Assembly: GCA_018830285.1 (NCBI GenBank)
Contig: JAHJSB010000049.1
Location: 1 to 53,698, forward strand
Source of the DNA: Alphaproteobacteria bacterium
Lineage (GTDB): Bacteria; Pseudomonadota; Alphaproteobacteria; Caulobacterales; Hyphomonadaceae
Direction of reading: 5' to 3'
Length of the DNA: 53,698 bases
The notes under the pieces are model-generated. The model made no database searches. It was not told where the DNA came from and saw only the letters and a list, made by a program, of their open reading frames with translations. The first letter of the stretch is position 1, and the number at the start of each line of letters is the position of its first letter. The position numbers and the translations under genes were made by a program. Below are positions 26,098 through 34,968 of the stretch, piece by piece.

Positions 26098-27077
26098 AAC
26101 ATCTCTCGCCGATCCTTGCGCTTGCCTGCCTTTTCCTGTTCGCGCTCTCGGCCCTTGCCGGTAGCGCTGATCTCGGTCTTGAGGCCACACTGTCCGCCCT
26201 GATGGGGCAGGGCACTGAGGCCGCCCGCATCATCGTCTGGGAAATCCGCATGCCGCGTGCCGTGGCTGCTTTCGGGGTTGGCGCGGCGCTTGGCCTGTCT
26301 GGCGCCGGCTTGCAGGGCCTGCTGCAGAATCCGCTCGCCGGGCCGGGCGTGCTCGGCGTATCGGCTTTCGCCTCGCTCGGCGCGGTGATCGCGATCTATT
26401 TCGGCCTGGCGGCTGCAGGCAGCTTTGCCGTGCCACTTGCCGCGATTCTCTTCTCTGCCATCGCCGTGGCGCTACTCCTGTTCGCGTCCGGGCGCGGAGC
26501 CAGCACGGTGACACTGCTGCTGGTCGGAATTGGCCTTTCCAGCCTTGCCGGGGCGCTGACCTCGCTGGCGCTGAACCTCGCGCCCAATCCATACAGCCAG
26601 TCCGACCTGATAAACTGGATGCTGGGATCGGTCGCGAACCGGTCGTGGATGGATGTTGGCATTGCGCTGCCAGCCTGGGCGCTCGGCGCGGCGGCAGTGA
26701 TCATGGCGGGTCCCTCACTCCGGGCCCTGTCCCTCGGAGAGGAGACGGCTGCATCTCTCGGTGCGAACCCCGCCCGGGCGCGCCTGCTGATCATTGTCGG
26801 CACGTCACTGCTCGCCGGCGCTAGCGTGGCCGTGGCCGGTACGATCGGATTTGTTGGCATGGTCGCGCCGCATATCGTGCGCCCCCTCGTGAAGCATGAT
26901 CCGCAGCGCGTATTGCTCCCCTCGGCGCTGGCGGCCGGTGCCATGCTGCTTGGCGCCGATGTGCTGATACGCGTCCTGCCGTTCGCCCAGGAGCTGAAGC
27001 TTGGCGTGGCGGCTGCCCTGTTCGGCGCGCCGGTCTTCATCTGGATCGCCGCCCGGTTGGGGGGGAGCGCCCGATGA
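26094..27077 (+). CDS. btuC: Cobalamin ABC transporter permease
   Basis: FecCD-family inner-membrane permease of 327 residues with about nine to ten helices. Landmarks are IRMPRAVAAFGVGAALGLSGAGLQGLLQNPLAGPGVLGVSAFASLGAV, LINWMLGSVANRSW, SLGEETAASLGANPARAR and GTIGFVGMVAPHIVRPLVKHDPQRVLLPSALAAGAMLLGADVL. The last stretch includes the coupling region that contacts the ATPase. It pairs with btuD, which starts four bases inside its end. Confidence 0.94.
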   Translation: MKHLSPILALACLFLFALSALAGSADLGLEATLSALMGQGTEAARIIVWEIRMPRAVAAFGVGAALGLSGAGLQGLLQNPLAGPGVLGVSAFASLGAVIAIYFGLAAAGSFAVPLAAILFSAIAVALLLFASGRGASTVTLLLVGIGLSSLAGALTSLALNLAPNPYSQSDLINWMLGSVANRSWMDVGIALPAWALGAAAVIMAGPSLRALSLGEETAASLGANPARARLLIIVGTSLLAGASVAVAGTIGFVGMVAPHIVRPLVKHDPQRVLLPSALAAGAMLLGADVLIRVLPFAQELKLGVAAALFGAPVFIWIAARLGGSAR

Positions 27078-27823
27078 TCAATGTCTCCGGTATCAATGTT
27101 GACCTCGGCGGACGGCCGGTTCTGGCGGATGTTTCGCTCAGCGTGGCGCCGCGTGAATTTATCGGCCTTGTCGGTCCGAACGGTGCCGGCAAGAGCACGC
27201 TGTTACGTGTCATCGCAGGCCTGCTTGCGCCACATTCCGGTCAGGTCACTTTCGGTGATGCGGACATTGCCGCGCTGGCCCATCGCGAGCGGGCCTTGCT
27301 GGTCGCCTGGTTGCCCCAAGTGCGACCCGTCGCGTGGAACCTGAGGGCCGAGGATCTTGTCGCCCTCGGTCGATTCGTTACCAGCCCGTCGCCCTATGAC
27401 CGGTGCGGCCCAGCTGACCGCGAGGCTATCGACGATGCGCTTGAGCGGGCAGGTGCCACGCCTTACCGCCATCGTCCCGTGCATGCGCTGTCGGGCGGCG
27501 AGCAGGCCCGGCTCCACCTTGCCCGCACACTTGCCACCCCCTCACGCGCCCTGCTGCTGGATGAACCGGGCGCTGCGCTGGACATCGCCCACCGCCTCAG
27601 CCTGATGCAAGTCCTGCAGGATGAATGTGCTGCCGGGCGGGCGGTTGTGGCGGCGGTGCATGACCTTGACCTCGCATCGCGCTTCTGCAGCCGGATTATC
27701 GTCCTGGATCAAGGGCGTGTCGTGGCCGATGGCGTGCCGGACATGGCGCTGGACGCGGCCTGCCTCGCCCGTGTGTTCGCGGTGCGCCGCAATGCGAAGG
27801 GCGTATTCGAACCGGCCGGGTGA
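27074..27823 (+). CDS. btuD: Cobalamin ABC transporter ATPase
   Basis: ATP-binding subunit of 249 residues. It has Walker A GPNGAGKSTLL (Lys40), Q-loop in AWLPQVRP, signature LSGGEQARL at 139-147, Walker B RALLLDEPGAALD at 158-170 and a switch His in AAVHDLDLA. It completes btuBFCD. The C-terminal ARVFAVRRNAKGVFEPAG is typical of the BtuD/FhuC/HmuV group. Confidence 0.93.
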   Translation: MINVSGINVDLGGRPVLADVSLSVAPREFIGLVGPNGAGKSTLLRVIAGLLAPHSGQVTFGDADIAALAHRERALLVAWLPQVRPVAWNLRAEDLVALGRFVTSPSPYDRCGPADREAIDDALERAGATPYRHRPVHALSGGEQARLHLARTLATPSRALLLDEPGAALDIAHRLSLMQVLQDECAAGRAVVAAVHDLDLASRFCSRIIVLDQGRVVADGVPDMALDAACLARVFAVRRNAKGVFEPAG

Positions 27824-27911
27824 GTCTGTTCGCAAGCATTTTGCCGCTGCCCGTTAGGCAAAACTTAGGGCCTCTCTGCCATATGTCTCCGGGAAATGAC
27901 CGGAGAGTCCG

Positions 27912-28178
27912 ATGGCTGCACAGCCTGTACATAATCAGTCGCCGCGGGATGCGGATCAGCCGGACGTGGATTCCACATCCAGCGCGTCTGGCGTCCAGGC
28001 AGTCGACCAGCACAACTCCCTCCAGCATGTCGCATCACCCGCGCATGCGCTTCAGGCTCTTCTCGCGGCGGAACTGACCAGACCCAAGCGCATGTCGTTG
28101 CGCAGGATCATGTCGACCTTGCTCGTCCTCTGCCTGTCGACCTGGCTTGCCGGATTTATCCTTTACGCCGCACTCTGA
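27912..28178 (+). CDS. Small single-helix membrane protein of unknown function
   Basis: An 88-residue protein with a polar, probably disordered N-terminal half rich in Gln, Ser, Asp and His (NQSPRDADQPDVDSTSSAS), a middle amphipathic helix (PAHALQALLAAELTRPKRMSL) and one C-terminal transmembrane helix (STLLVLCLSTWLAGFILYAAL). The topology is that of a tail-anchored or type II protein. GGAGAG lies just before the ATG. It is followed 78 bases later by galU. No function can be assigned. Confidence 0.68.
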   Translation: MAAQPVHNQSPRDADQPDVDSTSSASGVQAVDQHNSLQHVASPAHALQALLAAELTRPKRMSLRRIMSTLLVLCLSTWLAGFILYAAL

Positions 28179-28256
28179 CCGAGGCTTCACCTCTGGCCTT
28201 GGCGTCCATTTCGGGCGATAGGTTCGCGCGAACACAATATGAAACAGGAGCCGCCC

Positions 28257-29129
28257 ATGCGCGTCAGGAAAGCAGTTTTACCGGTTGCAGGCATGGGCAC
28301 GCGGGTTCTGCCCGCGACCAAGACCATCCCGAAGGAAATGCTGCCTGTCGTCGACCGGCCAGCCATCCAATATGTCGTCGATGAGGCGCTGGAAGCGGGA
28401 ATCGAGCACATCGTTTTTGTGACCGGGCGCAACAAGGGCGCCATTGAAGACTATTTCGATATTTCATACGAACTCGAAGCCTCGCTCAAGGCCAAGGGCA
28501 AGAGTGCAATCCTGGAGCAGGTGCAGCAGACCGTTCTGCCTGCCGGCGCAGCAAGCTTCGTACGTCAACAGTCGCCGCTCGGCCTCGGCCATGCCATCTG
28601 GTGCGCGCGCGACATCATTGGCAGCGAGCCCTTCGCCGTCCTGTTGCCCGACGTAATCGTCAAGGGTGCGCCGTCCTGCCTCGCCCAGATGGTCAAGGCC
28701 TATGACGAAGTCGGCGGCAATATCGTCGCTGTCGATCCTGTGCCGATGGAGCGTGTGTCGTCCTATGGTGTGATTGCACCGAAATCGCGCAATGGTCGCC
28801 TGATTGAAATGTCCGGCATGGTCGAGAAACCACCGATGGAATCGGCGCCGTCGAATCTGAAAATCACCGGTCGCTACATCCTCCAGCCGGAAATCTTTGG
28901 CCTCCTTGCTGACCAGGCTGCGGGAGCAGGCGGCGAGATCCAGCTGACCGACGCAATGGTGCGCCAGATGGAAACCCAGGACTATTACGCCTACGAATTC
29001 GAAGGCCGTGAATACGATTGCGGGTCCAAGCTCGGCTATTTCGAAGCTGTCCTGGCCCATGCCATCGACAATGACGAGACCGCCGAAGGCGCTCGCGAAC
29101 TGATCCGGAAGATGGCGGCTACGCTTTAG
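28257..29129 (+). CDS. galU: UTP-glucose-1-phosphate uridylyltransferase
   Basis: Makes UDP-glucose for exopolysaccharide, LPS and glycolipid synthesis. The 290-residue chain starts MRVRKAVLPVAGMGTRVLPATKTIPKEMLPVVDRPAIQYVVDEA with the nucleotidyltransferase signature. It continues with GRNKGAIEDYFD, PLGLGHAIWCAR, AVLLPDV, VSSYGVIAP, VEKPP, ITGRYIL and EIQLTDAM. The start at 28257 has AGGAG seven bases upstream; an in-frame ATG at 28239 precedes that site and is less likely. Confidence 0.95.
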   Translation: MRVRKAVLPVAGMGTRVLPATKTIPKEMLPVVDRPAIQYVVDEALEAGIEHIVFVTGRNKGAIEDYFDISYELEASLKAKGKSAILEQVQQTVLPAGAASFVRQQSPLGLGHAIWCARDIIGSEPFAVLLPDVIVKGAPSCLAQMVKAYDEVGGNIVAVDPVPMERVSSYGVIAPKSRNGRLIEMSGMVEKPPMESAPSNLKITGRYILQPEIFGLLADQAAGAGGEIQLTDAMVRQMETQDYYAYEFEGREYDCGSKLGYFEAVLAHAIDNDETAEGARELIRKMAATL

Positions 29130-29227
29130 CGTAAACCGTCGGTCTCCAGTAAGACACGTAATGCCGGTCTTGATAGGTATCTGATCGCGCTTTGGGTTTG
29201 ATGGTGGCGGCGTGACCGGCTAGGTCT

Positions 29228-30229
29228 ATGCCGATGACCCTGACCCTTTCCCTTCCCACTTTTGACGATGTCCTTGCCGCGGACCAGCGCGTCGCGGGCG
29301 TCGTGCGCGAAACACCTGTCCTGACTCATCCGGCACTGGATGCAGCGGCAGGCGCGGAGGTTCTGGTCAAGGCCGAATGCCTGCAAGTAACCGGCAGTTT
29401 CAAGATTCGCGGCGCGATGAACCGGTTGTCTCAGATTCCCGAAGCTGGGCGCAAGGCGGGCGTGGTTGCCTATTCTTCCGGAAATCATGCGCAGGGTGTC
29501 GCGCGCGCCGCGCGGCTTCTGGGCATGCCGGCGCTGATCGTGATGCCGTCCGATGCGCCGCAGGTGAAGGTGGACGGTGTACTGGCCGATGGCGGCGAGG
29601 TGCATCTCTATGATCGCAACAACGAAAGCCGCGAGGCGATCTCGCAGGACCTGGCGGCGGAGCGGGGTGCCATCGTGGTGCCGAGCTTTGATGACTTTGA
29701 CATCATTGCCGGACAGGGGACTCTCGGCCTCGAATTCGCCCGTCAGGCAGCGTCCATGGGCGCGCCGCTGGATCACCTTGTGTGCTGCGCCGGCGGCGGC
29801 GGCCTGATCACCGGCGTCGCACTCGCTTTCGAGGGCCTCTCGGGCGACACGAAAATCTGGGCCGCGGAACCGCAAGGCCATGACGACTGGGCGCGCTCAC
29901 TGGCGGCGGGTGAGGTGATCGCCAATGCGCCGGGGACACGCTCGTTCTGCGACGCGATCCTGACGCCAGCACCTGGCAAACTGACCTTCCCGCTCGGTCA
30001 GCGCCTGCTGGCGGGCGGTCTGGTGGTGACGGATGAGGAGGTGCGCGCAGCGATGCGGCATGCGTTCCGCTACCTGAAAATCGTGGCGGAGCCGGGCGGC
30101 GCGGCGGCGCTGGCAGCGGTGTTGCGAGGGGTGCCGGAGGGGATGTGCGGGGGGCGAGTGGGGGTGGTTGTGACCGGCGGCAACGTGGATGCCGCCGTGT
30201 TCGCCGATGTGATCGGACGGCGCGACTAA
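29228..30229 (+). CDS. PLP-dependent threonine/serine dehydratase
   Basis: A fold-type II PLP enzyme of 333 residues. It has the Schiff-base Lys59 in TGSFKIRGA, SSGNHAQG at about 83-90, the phosphate-binding CAGGGGLITG, EPQGHDDW and the C-terminal VVVTGGNVD. It lacks the ACT regulatory domain of biosynthetic IlvA, so a catabolic threonine/serine dehydratase or serine racemase is more likely than feedback-regulated isoleucine synthesis. There are two possible ATGs (29228, 29234) and no strong ribosome-binding site. A 174-base gap with a small hairpin follows. Confidence 0.9.
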   Translation: MPMTLTLSLPTFDDVLAADQRVAGVVRETPVLTHPALDAAAGAEVLVKAECLQVTGSFKIRGAMNRLSQIPEAGRKAGVVAYSSGNHAQGVARAARLLGMPALIVMPSDAPQVKVDGVLADGGEVHLYDRNNESREAISQDLAAERGAIVVPSFDDFDIIAGQGTLGLEFARQAASMGAPLDHLVCCAGGGGLITGVALAFEGLSGDTKIWAAEPQGHDDWARSLAAGEVIANAPGTRSFCDAILTPAPGKLTFPLGQRLLAGGLVVTDEEVRAAMRHAFRYLKIVAEPGGAAALAAVLRGVPEGMCGGRVGVVVTGGNVDAAVFADVIGRRD

Positions 30230-30403
30230 CGGATCAAACCGTGCACTTTTATGTTAAGGGGACCCGAACTCCGGGCGCGGCGCCCGACGCCGTGTTGGCC
30301 GCCTCCCCATGAGCGCTGCGACCCGAACACGGGCATTCCGAACCCTGCGCCTTTTCTGAGACGCGGCCCTTTTTTTGGCCCAGTCCGGCATTAGGTGTGG
30401 TCC

Positions 30404-31105
30404 ATGACCCAACCTGTCTACTGCGCCATTGGCGACATCCATGGCGAACTCGATCGCCTGCAAGAGCTGCACGCCATGGTCCGGTTCCATGCCAAGGTCG
30501 AACTCGGAGGAGCCGAAGTGACACTGGTCCACCTTGGCGACCTGATCGACCGGGGGCAGGATTCCTGCGGTGTCGTCGATTATCTTATGGAGATGGAAGC
30601 GAATCGCGGTCCGCACTGCGTCAATATTCGCGGGAACCATGAGCAGCTTATGATTGAATCAGTGCGCATGGAGGATGAGGCTTCGCGCCGCAGCTGGCTG
30701 GAATGGGGTGGCCAAGAAACCATGGACAGCTATCGGCGCCGGGGCCTGGACGGCCCGCCGGATCATCACCTCGACTGGTTGCTAGGGCTGCCGACGATTT
30801 TCAGAGACGAGGCGCAGGGACTGGTGTTCGTCCATGGCGGCGTCGATCCGGATACGTTTCCGGCCTGTGGCGAACGGGTGCAGATGTGGACGCGGCGGAA
30901 GGAATTCTTCGATACGCGCTGCTGGACGGCACCGGACCTGATCGGCCAGACCGTGGTGCATGGGCATTCACCAACACAAGATTCGCTGCCCGACATGGCG
31001 GCCGACGGGCGCCGGATAAATCTCGATACCGGTGCCGTTTTTGGCGGTCGTCTTACAGCTGCGATCCTGGTGCCGGGCGCGGCCCCTTGCTTCCTTCATA
31101 GCTAA
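30404..31105 (+). CDS. Metallophosphoesterase (serine/threonine phosphatase or ApaH type)
   Basis: A 233-residue PPP-family phosphatase. The metal-site motifs are in order: GDIHG at 10-14, HLGDLIDRG, IRGNHEQ, the His in VFVHGGVDP and VVHGHSPT followed by INLDTGAVFGG. This pattern fits bacterial PrpA/PrpB-like protein phosphatases and diadenosine-tetraphosphatase relatives. The ATG at 30404 is preferred (AGGTG upstream); a GTG at 30395 is the alternative. It lies 206 bases before the pilus operon in the same direction, with promoter-like sequence between, so it is probably separate from it. Confidence 0.88.
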   Translation: MTQPVYCAIGDIHGELDRLQELHAMVRFHAKVELGGAEVTLVHLGDLIDRGQDSCGVVDYLMEMEANRGPHCVNIRGNHEQLMIESVRMEDEASRRSWLEWGGQETMDSYRRRGLDGPPDHHLDWLLGLPTIFRDEAQGLVFVHGGVDPDTFPACGERVQMWTRRKEFFDTRCWTAPDLIGQTVVHGHSPTQDSLPDMAADGRRINLDTGAVFGGRLTAAILVPGAAPCFLHS

Positions 31106-31214
31106 TCGTATCGATCCGAAAAGTTGCGGTGCGCAACAATGATCCGTCCGCAAATGGATGATTCATAAGCGCTTAATCAAGCTTGGTTTTTGGTTAACAG
31201 GGCGTTCGGACGCT

Positions 31215-31252
31215 GTCCAAGATTTGGACTCCGCTCTTCAATAGACTTTATC
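31215..31252 (+). promoter_or_regulatory. Candidate promoter with overlapping dyad upstream of cpaB
   Basis: GTCCAA at 31215-31220 and TTGGAC at 31224-31229 form a perfect 6-bp inverted repeat with a 3-base spacer. The right arm doubles as a -35-like hexamer, spaced 17 bases from a -10-like TTTATC at 31247-31252. A regulator bound to the dyad would block the promoter. The cpaB ATG is 60 bases further on. Confidence 0.35.
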
Positions 31253-31311
31253 GCCTGACCTCTAAGTTGCCATGCTGACCAGATGCGGTCGCGGGAACGA
31301 GGGCTCCGACA

Positions 31312-32196
31312 ATGAAGCTAACAACCCTGATCAGCCTTGGCTTATCGCTCGTCCTGGGCGCTGGAGCGGTATTTTTGGGCCGCAGCTACATGACGTCCGG
31401 CACGTCCGATGCTTCTGCGGCCAGTCTCGTGCCGGCTGTTGAGATGTCATCCGTGCTCGTTGCAACCTCGGTGATCCAGACCGGCGACCTGATCGATCAT
31501 TCGAGCCTGAAGTCGGCGCCCTGGCCGGCAGACGCGGTGCCAGCGGATGCGTTGCAGAGCTTTGATGACCTTAAAGAGACCGTTTATGCGCGAGGCCTTA
31601 TCGTACCGGGTGAACCGCTGATGCGTGCCAAGCTCGACGATACCGGGGCAATTCTGACACTTGCGGCATCGATCACGCCGGGTATGCGCGCTGTTTCGGT
31701 TGTTGTCGGCAGTGACACGGGCGTGGCGGGCTTCGTCCTGCCGGGCGACCGCGTGGACGTGAACGAATTCATCCCGCGTGAGGACGCTGGCAGCAATTCG
31801 GCACGTGAGGGCGAACGCGTCTCGGGAGACGTGGTCGCGCGATCCGTCCTCAAGAATGTGAACGTGCTGGCAATCGACCAGTCCTTCGAAGCCGGGCTCG
31901 AAGGAGCGCGTCCCTCGAGCACTGTAACGCTCGAAGTGACGCCGGACGACGCGCTGGCGCTGAGCGCGGCAAGCCAGCGCGGCGCGCTTGGCCTCTCGCT
32001 GATCGGTCGTCACGAGGAGGCTGCTGTCGTTGCCGAAATCCGCAAGTCGCCAGTGCCGGTGCGCACCACGTCGCGTGCCCGTGTCGTGCGGGCACCATCG
32101 ACCACGCGGATTCGTGTGATCAACGGAGACACAGAAACCGAAGTCACGACGCCGGTCGCTCGGGACAAGGCGCCAGCGGGAGGAGCCAGCAAATGA
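31312..32196 (+). CDS. cpaB: Tad/Flp pilus assembly protein CpaB
   Basis: Inner-membrane/periplasmic component of the Tad pilus machine of 294 residues. It has an N-terminal membrane anchor (residues about 5-26), then a SAF-like domain: SVLVATSVIQTGDLIDHSSLKSAPWPADAVP, ARGLIVPGEPLMRAKL, and ITPGMRAVSVVVGSDTGVAGFVLPGDRVDVNEF, which is the hallmark of CpaB/RcpC. The C-terminal TLEVTPDDALALSAASQRGALGLSL is also typical. It is the first gene of the cluster; its stop overlaps the cpaC start by four bases. It is thought to interact with the secretin CpaC. Confidence 0.94.
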   Translation: MKLTTLISLGLSLVLGAGAVFLGRSYMTSGTSDASAASLVPAVEMSSVLVATSVIQTGDLIDHSSLKSAPWPADAVPADALQSFDDLKETVYARGLIVPGEPLMRAKLDDTGAILTLAASITPGMRAVSVVVGSDTGVAGFVLPGDRVDVNEFIPREDAGSNSAREGERVSGDVVARSVLKNVNVLAIDQSFEAGLEGARPSSTVTLEVTPDDALALSAASQRGALGLSLIGRHEEAAVVAEIRKSPVPVRTTSRARVVRAPSTTRIRVINGDTETEVTTPVARDKAPAGGASK

Positions 32197-33485
32197 ACAA
32201 ATTCCACAGATTTCTTGCAGCATCCCTGGCGATTGTGGCTCTCGGCGCGCCCGTCGCAGGTGCGTGGACCGAGCGCAGCGCGCCTGACGGTGCCAGTGTG
32301 CTCGTGCTGGAAAAAGGCCGATCGACAGTTGTCGAGGCGGACCTGAAATTCGCAACGCTTGTCGTTGCAGATCCCGAAATCGCCGATGCGATGGCAACGT
32401 CGAACCGCTCATTCTTCCTGCGTGGAAAGCAGCCGGGGGCGACAACGGTGTTGATCTACAATACCGCCGGAGAGATCGCCGAACTCATCGATATCGAAGT
32501 CGAACTGGGACTGGATGAACTTCGCACGGACCTCAAGAACCTGCTGCCGGGTGAGGAAATCAATGTGTATCCCGTGCATGATGGGGTGTTCCTGGACGGC
32601 AAGCTCACCACCGCCGCCGCTGCCGACATGGCGCTGCAACTGGCCGAGCGCCACGTGCCGGGCGGTGTGGCGAATGGCCTGTCGGTTGGGCAGAGCCAGC
32701 AGGTCCTGCTGGAAGTGCGCTTTGTCGAGGCCAGCCGCAGCGCGGTGAAAGAGATTGGTTTCGGCAACAAGATCAGTGCGAATGACGTTGTAGGCGTCAC
32801 CGATAGCGGGACGATCTCCGGCATCGCGGAAAAGACAATCGCGCTTTTCACCAATGTCGGGAACGAAAATATCGACGTCACATTGCGCGCACTGGAACAG
32901 AAGGGCGTGATCCGCACCCTGGCCGAGCCAAACCTGGTGGCACTCTCGGGTGATACGGCGAGCTTTCTGGCGGGCGGTGAATACCCGATCCCGGTTGCCA
33001 GCCAGGACAATCAGATCTCGGTCGAATTCAAGAAATTCGGCGTGAGCCTCGAATTCACGCCGACTGTCCTGGGTGACGGCCTTGTCAACCTGCGCGTCCG
33101 GCCCGAAGTGTCGGCGCTTGACCGCGGCAACGGCATCCGGTCTGCGGGCATCGAAATCCCTGGCATCTCGGTGCGCAGGGCGGACACGACAATCGAGCTG
33201 CACGATGGCCAGGCATTTGCCATCGCCGGCCTGTTGCAGAATGACTATTCCAACGACGTGCGCCAGACGCCATGGCTGGGCAACGTGCCCATCCTCGGCA
33301 TGTTGTTCTCGTCCAAGCGCTACCAGAAGAATGAGAGCGAGCTTGTCATCATCGTCACGCCGCGCCTGGTCCAGCCAGCTACGCACCCGGATGCGCTGGT
33401 CACGCCGCTTGATGCATTCGCTGAGCCAACGGAGGCAGAACTGTTCCTGCTGGACCAGACCGCAACCGTTCCATTGGCAAATTAG
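32193..33485 (+). CDS. cpaC: Tad pilus secretin CpaC
   Basis: Outer-membrane secretin of 430 residues through which the pilus exits. It has a signal peptide (MNKFHRFLAASLAIVALGAPVAGA), a BON/N-domain-like region with FATLVVADPEIADAMATSNRSFFLRGKQPGATTVLIYN, and the secretin core with VLLEVRFVEASRSAVKEIGF, RTLAEPNLVALSGDTASFLAGGEYPIPV and the C-terminal VPILGMLFSSKRYQKNESELVIIVTPRLV. Length and order are as in CpaC/RcpA. It overlaps cpaB by four bases and is 12 bases before the small lipoprotein gene. Confidence 0.95.
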   Translation: MNKFHRFLAASLAIVALGAPVAGAWTERSAPDGASVLVLEKGRSTVVEADLKFATLVVADPEIADAMATSNRSFFLRGKQPGATTVLIYNTAGEIAELIDIEVELGLDELRTDLKNLLPGEEINVYPVHDGVFLDGKLTTAAAADMALQLAERHVPGGVANGLSVGQSQQVLLEVRFVEASRSAVKEIGFGNKISANDVVGVTDSGTISGIAEKTIALFTNVGNENIDVTLRALEQKGVIRTLAEPNLVALSGDTASFLAGGEYPIPVASQDNQISVEFKKFGVSLEFTPTVLGDGLVNLRVRPEVSALDRGNGIRSAGIEIPGISVRRADTTIELHDGQAFAIAGLLQNDYSNDVRQTPWLGNVPILGMLFSSKRYQKNESELVIIVTPRLVQPATHPDALVTPLDAFAEPTEAELFLLDQTATVPLAN

Positions 33486-33497
33486 GGAGGCCGGAAG

Positions 33498-33764
33498 ATG
33501 AGCAATCATATCAAGACCATTGGTGCCGCCATCGCCGTTTCATGCCTAACAGCGTGCGCGAGCTACGATCACCAGGATGTTCGCTTGCTGGGCGGCGCAA
33601 CCCGGATGAATATTGCAACTCAGGCGGTGCGCGACGTGAACATCCCGAATTCCAGGGAAGTTCAATCGACATCGGGCGTGCGCGCGGCGAATGCAGTGAA
33701 AGCGCTGAACGAAGGCAAGCAGAAGGAGCTGGGGCAGGCTTCAGCTGGCGGGACCGGTGGCTGA
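33498..33764 (+). CDS. Short CpaD-like pilus lipoprotein
   Basis: An 88-residue predicted lipoprotein (lipobox LTACAS, Cys20) at the cpaD position between cpaC and cpaE. Typical CpaD proteins have about 200 residues; here only a segment resembling their C-terminal part remains: GGATRMNIATQAVRDVNIPNSREVQSTSGVRAANAVKALNEGK, similar to the CpaD pattern of G-x-x-x-x-N-I-A, N-P-R and A-V-x-x-Y-R-x-G. It may be a minimal CpaD acting with the secretin. GGAGG is well placed before the ATG, and the gene abuts cpaE, so the frame is clearly maintained. Confidence 0.72.
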   Translation: MSNHIKTIGAAIAVSCLTACASYDHQDVRLLGGATRMNIATQAVRDVNIPNSREVQSTSGVRAANAVKALNEGKQKELGQASAGGTGG

Positions 33765-33765
33765 C

Positions 33766-34968
33766 ATGTTTGAAACCGTTCAGAAGTCTGATCCTCCACA
33801 AATGCCGTCAAACCGGGTGATCCCGTCGCTTGCCGTGTTGGCAAGTCCACAGCGAATGGAGTCGCTGAAGGCATGTTGCGCTGGGCTGGCAGACCTGTCG
33901 GGCCTTTCAGCCTCGGAGATTGTGTTGCGTCATGGCGGCGGCCTTGTGCTCGTCGAACAGGGCGTTGCCGGTTACGATCAGGTGATCCTGACGCTCGCCG
34001 TGGAGCGTCCGAACACAGCGGTGATCGTTGTCTCCGACCAGTTGCCGGGCCATATGGTCAGGGCCCTGATGAAGCTTGAGGCGTCCGACATCGTACCGGC
34101 AACGGCAGGGATCGAGGAAATCATCGACGCAGCAGAACAGTTGCGCGAAACCCAGTCCATTCAGGGCTCGGGCGCGACGTCAAAGTGCTGGGCCTTTCGC
34201 GGTGCCGTTGGCGGCGCGGGTGCTTCAACACTCGCAATCGAAAGCGCGTTCAGCCTCGCACGCAAGGTTGGGACTGGAAAGGTTTGTCTCGTCGACCTGA
34301 ATGTGGCTGACGGCATGACAACCTCATTCCTCGAAGCTGTGCCGAAACTGGATCTGCAGGCGCTGGTGGATGCGCCCGACCGTCTGGACCAGCGACTGCT
34401 GGCAGCATGGTGCTGGGAGCATGCCGACGGTGTTTCGCTGATCGCCGCGCCGCGCAATCCGGATGCGGATGCCCTGGCGACCGAGCCGGCAATGCTGCGC
34501 CTTCTCGATGTCGCCTGCAGTACGTTCGAATATGTTCTGGTCGACATGCCCCGGCACATGACGCCCTGGACAAAATCCATTCTCGGTGCAGTTGATGAGG
34601 CCATTATCGTCAGCGAGTTGACGGTGCCGAGCCTGCACGCTGCGGCGGAGTTGTGTCGAGAGACAGATATCCTGCGGCGTGATCGCAGCAAATCCAAACT
34701 CGTGCTCAACCGGATGTTTCCGAAGAAGCGTTTCCGTGCCGAATTTGCTGTCGACAAGGCAGAGCAAGCGATCGAACAGGAAATCCATACGACGATTGCC
34801 TCCGACTGGGATGCGGCGCGCACGGCGGTAAACCTTGGAAAGCCAATCGCCGATGTGAGGCCCAAGAGCCAGCTTGTGCTGGACGTTCAGCAATTCATCG
34901 ACCGTCTGCTGCCCGATGAAGTGATCGCCAATGACGCGAAACCCCAGAGAAAGAGACGCACGAAATGA
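33766..34968 (+). CDS. cpaE: Tad pilus assembly ATPase-like protein CpaE
   Basis: A localisation factor of the Tad machine of about 400 residues. The N-terminal half resembles a degenerate receiver domain (VILTLAVERPNTAVIVVSDQLPG, LMKLEASDIVPATAGIEEIIDAAEQ). The second half is a ParA/MinD-like ATPase with RGAVGGAGASTLAIESAFSLA in place of the Walker A. As usual for CpaE the first Lys is replaced, and the motif also lacks the second Lys, so ATP hydrolysis is doubtful. VCLVDLNVADG, FEYVLVDMPRHMTPW and VLNRMFPKKRF complete the fold. The start may be ATG 33766 or GTG 33757, which overlaps the preceding gene. It overlaps cpaF by four bases. Confidence 0.92.
   Translation: MFETVQKSDPPQMPSNRVIPSLAVLASPQRMESLKACCAGLADLSGLSASEIVLRHGGGLVLVEQGVAGYDQVILTLAVERPNTAVIVVSDQLPGHMVRALMKLEASDIVPATAGIEEIIDAAEQLRETQSIQGSGATSKCWAFRGAVGGAGASTLAIESAFSLARKVGTGKVCLVDLNVADGMTTSFLEAVPKLDLQALVDAPDRLDQRLLAAWCWEHADGVSLIAAPRNPDADALATEPAMLRLLDVACSTFEYVLVDMPRHMTPWTKSILGAVDEAIIVSELTVPSLHAAAELCRETDILRRDRSKSKLVLNRMFPKKRFRAEFAVDKAEQAIEQEIHTTIASDWDAARTAVNLGKPIADVRPKSQLVLDVQQFIDRLLPDEVIANDAKPQRKRRTK

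Noticed and set aside
30272-30286. CGGGCG/CGCCCG hairpin after the dehydratase gene
   Set aside because: The stem is short, there is no T-run, and the surrounding GC-rich sequence makes it expected by chance.
31173-31197. TTAA half-sites resembling a CtrA box before cpaB
   Set aside because: The spacing is 17 bases rather than the seven of TTAA-N7-TTAA, and the same spacing occurs by chance near 50200.
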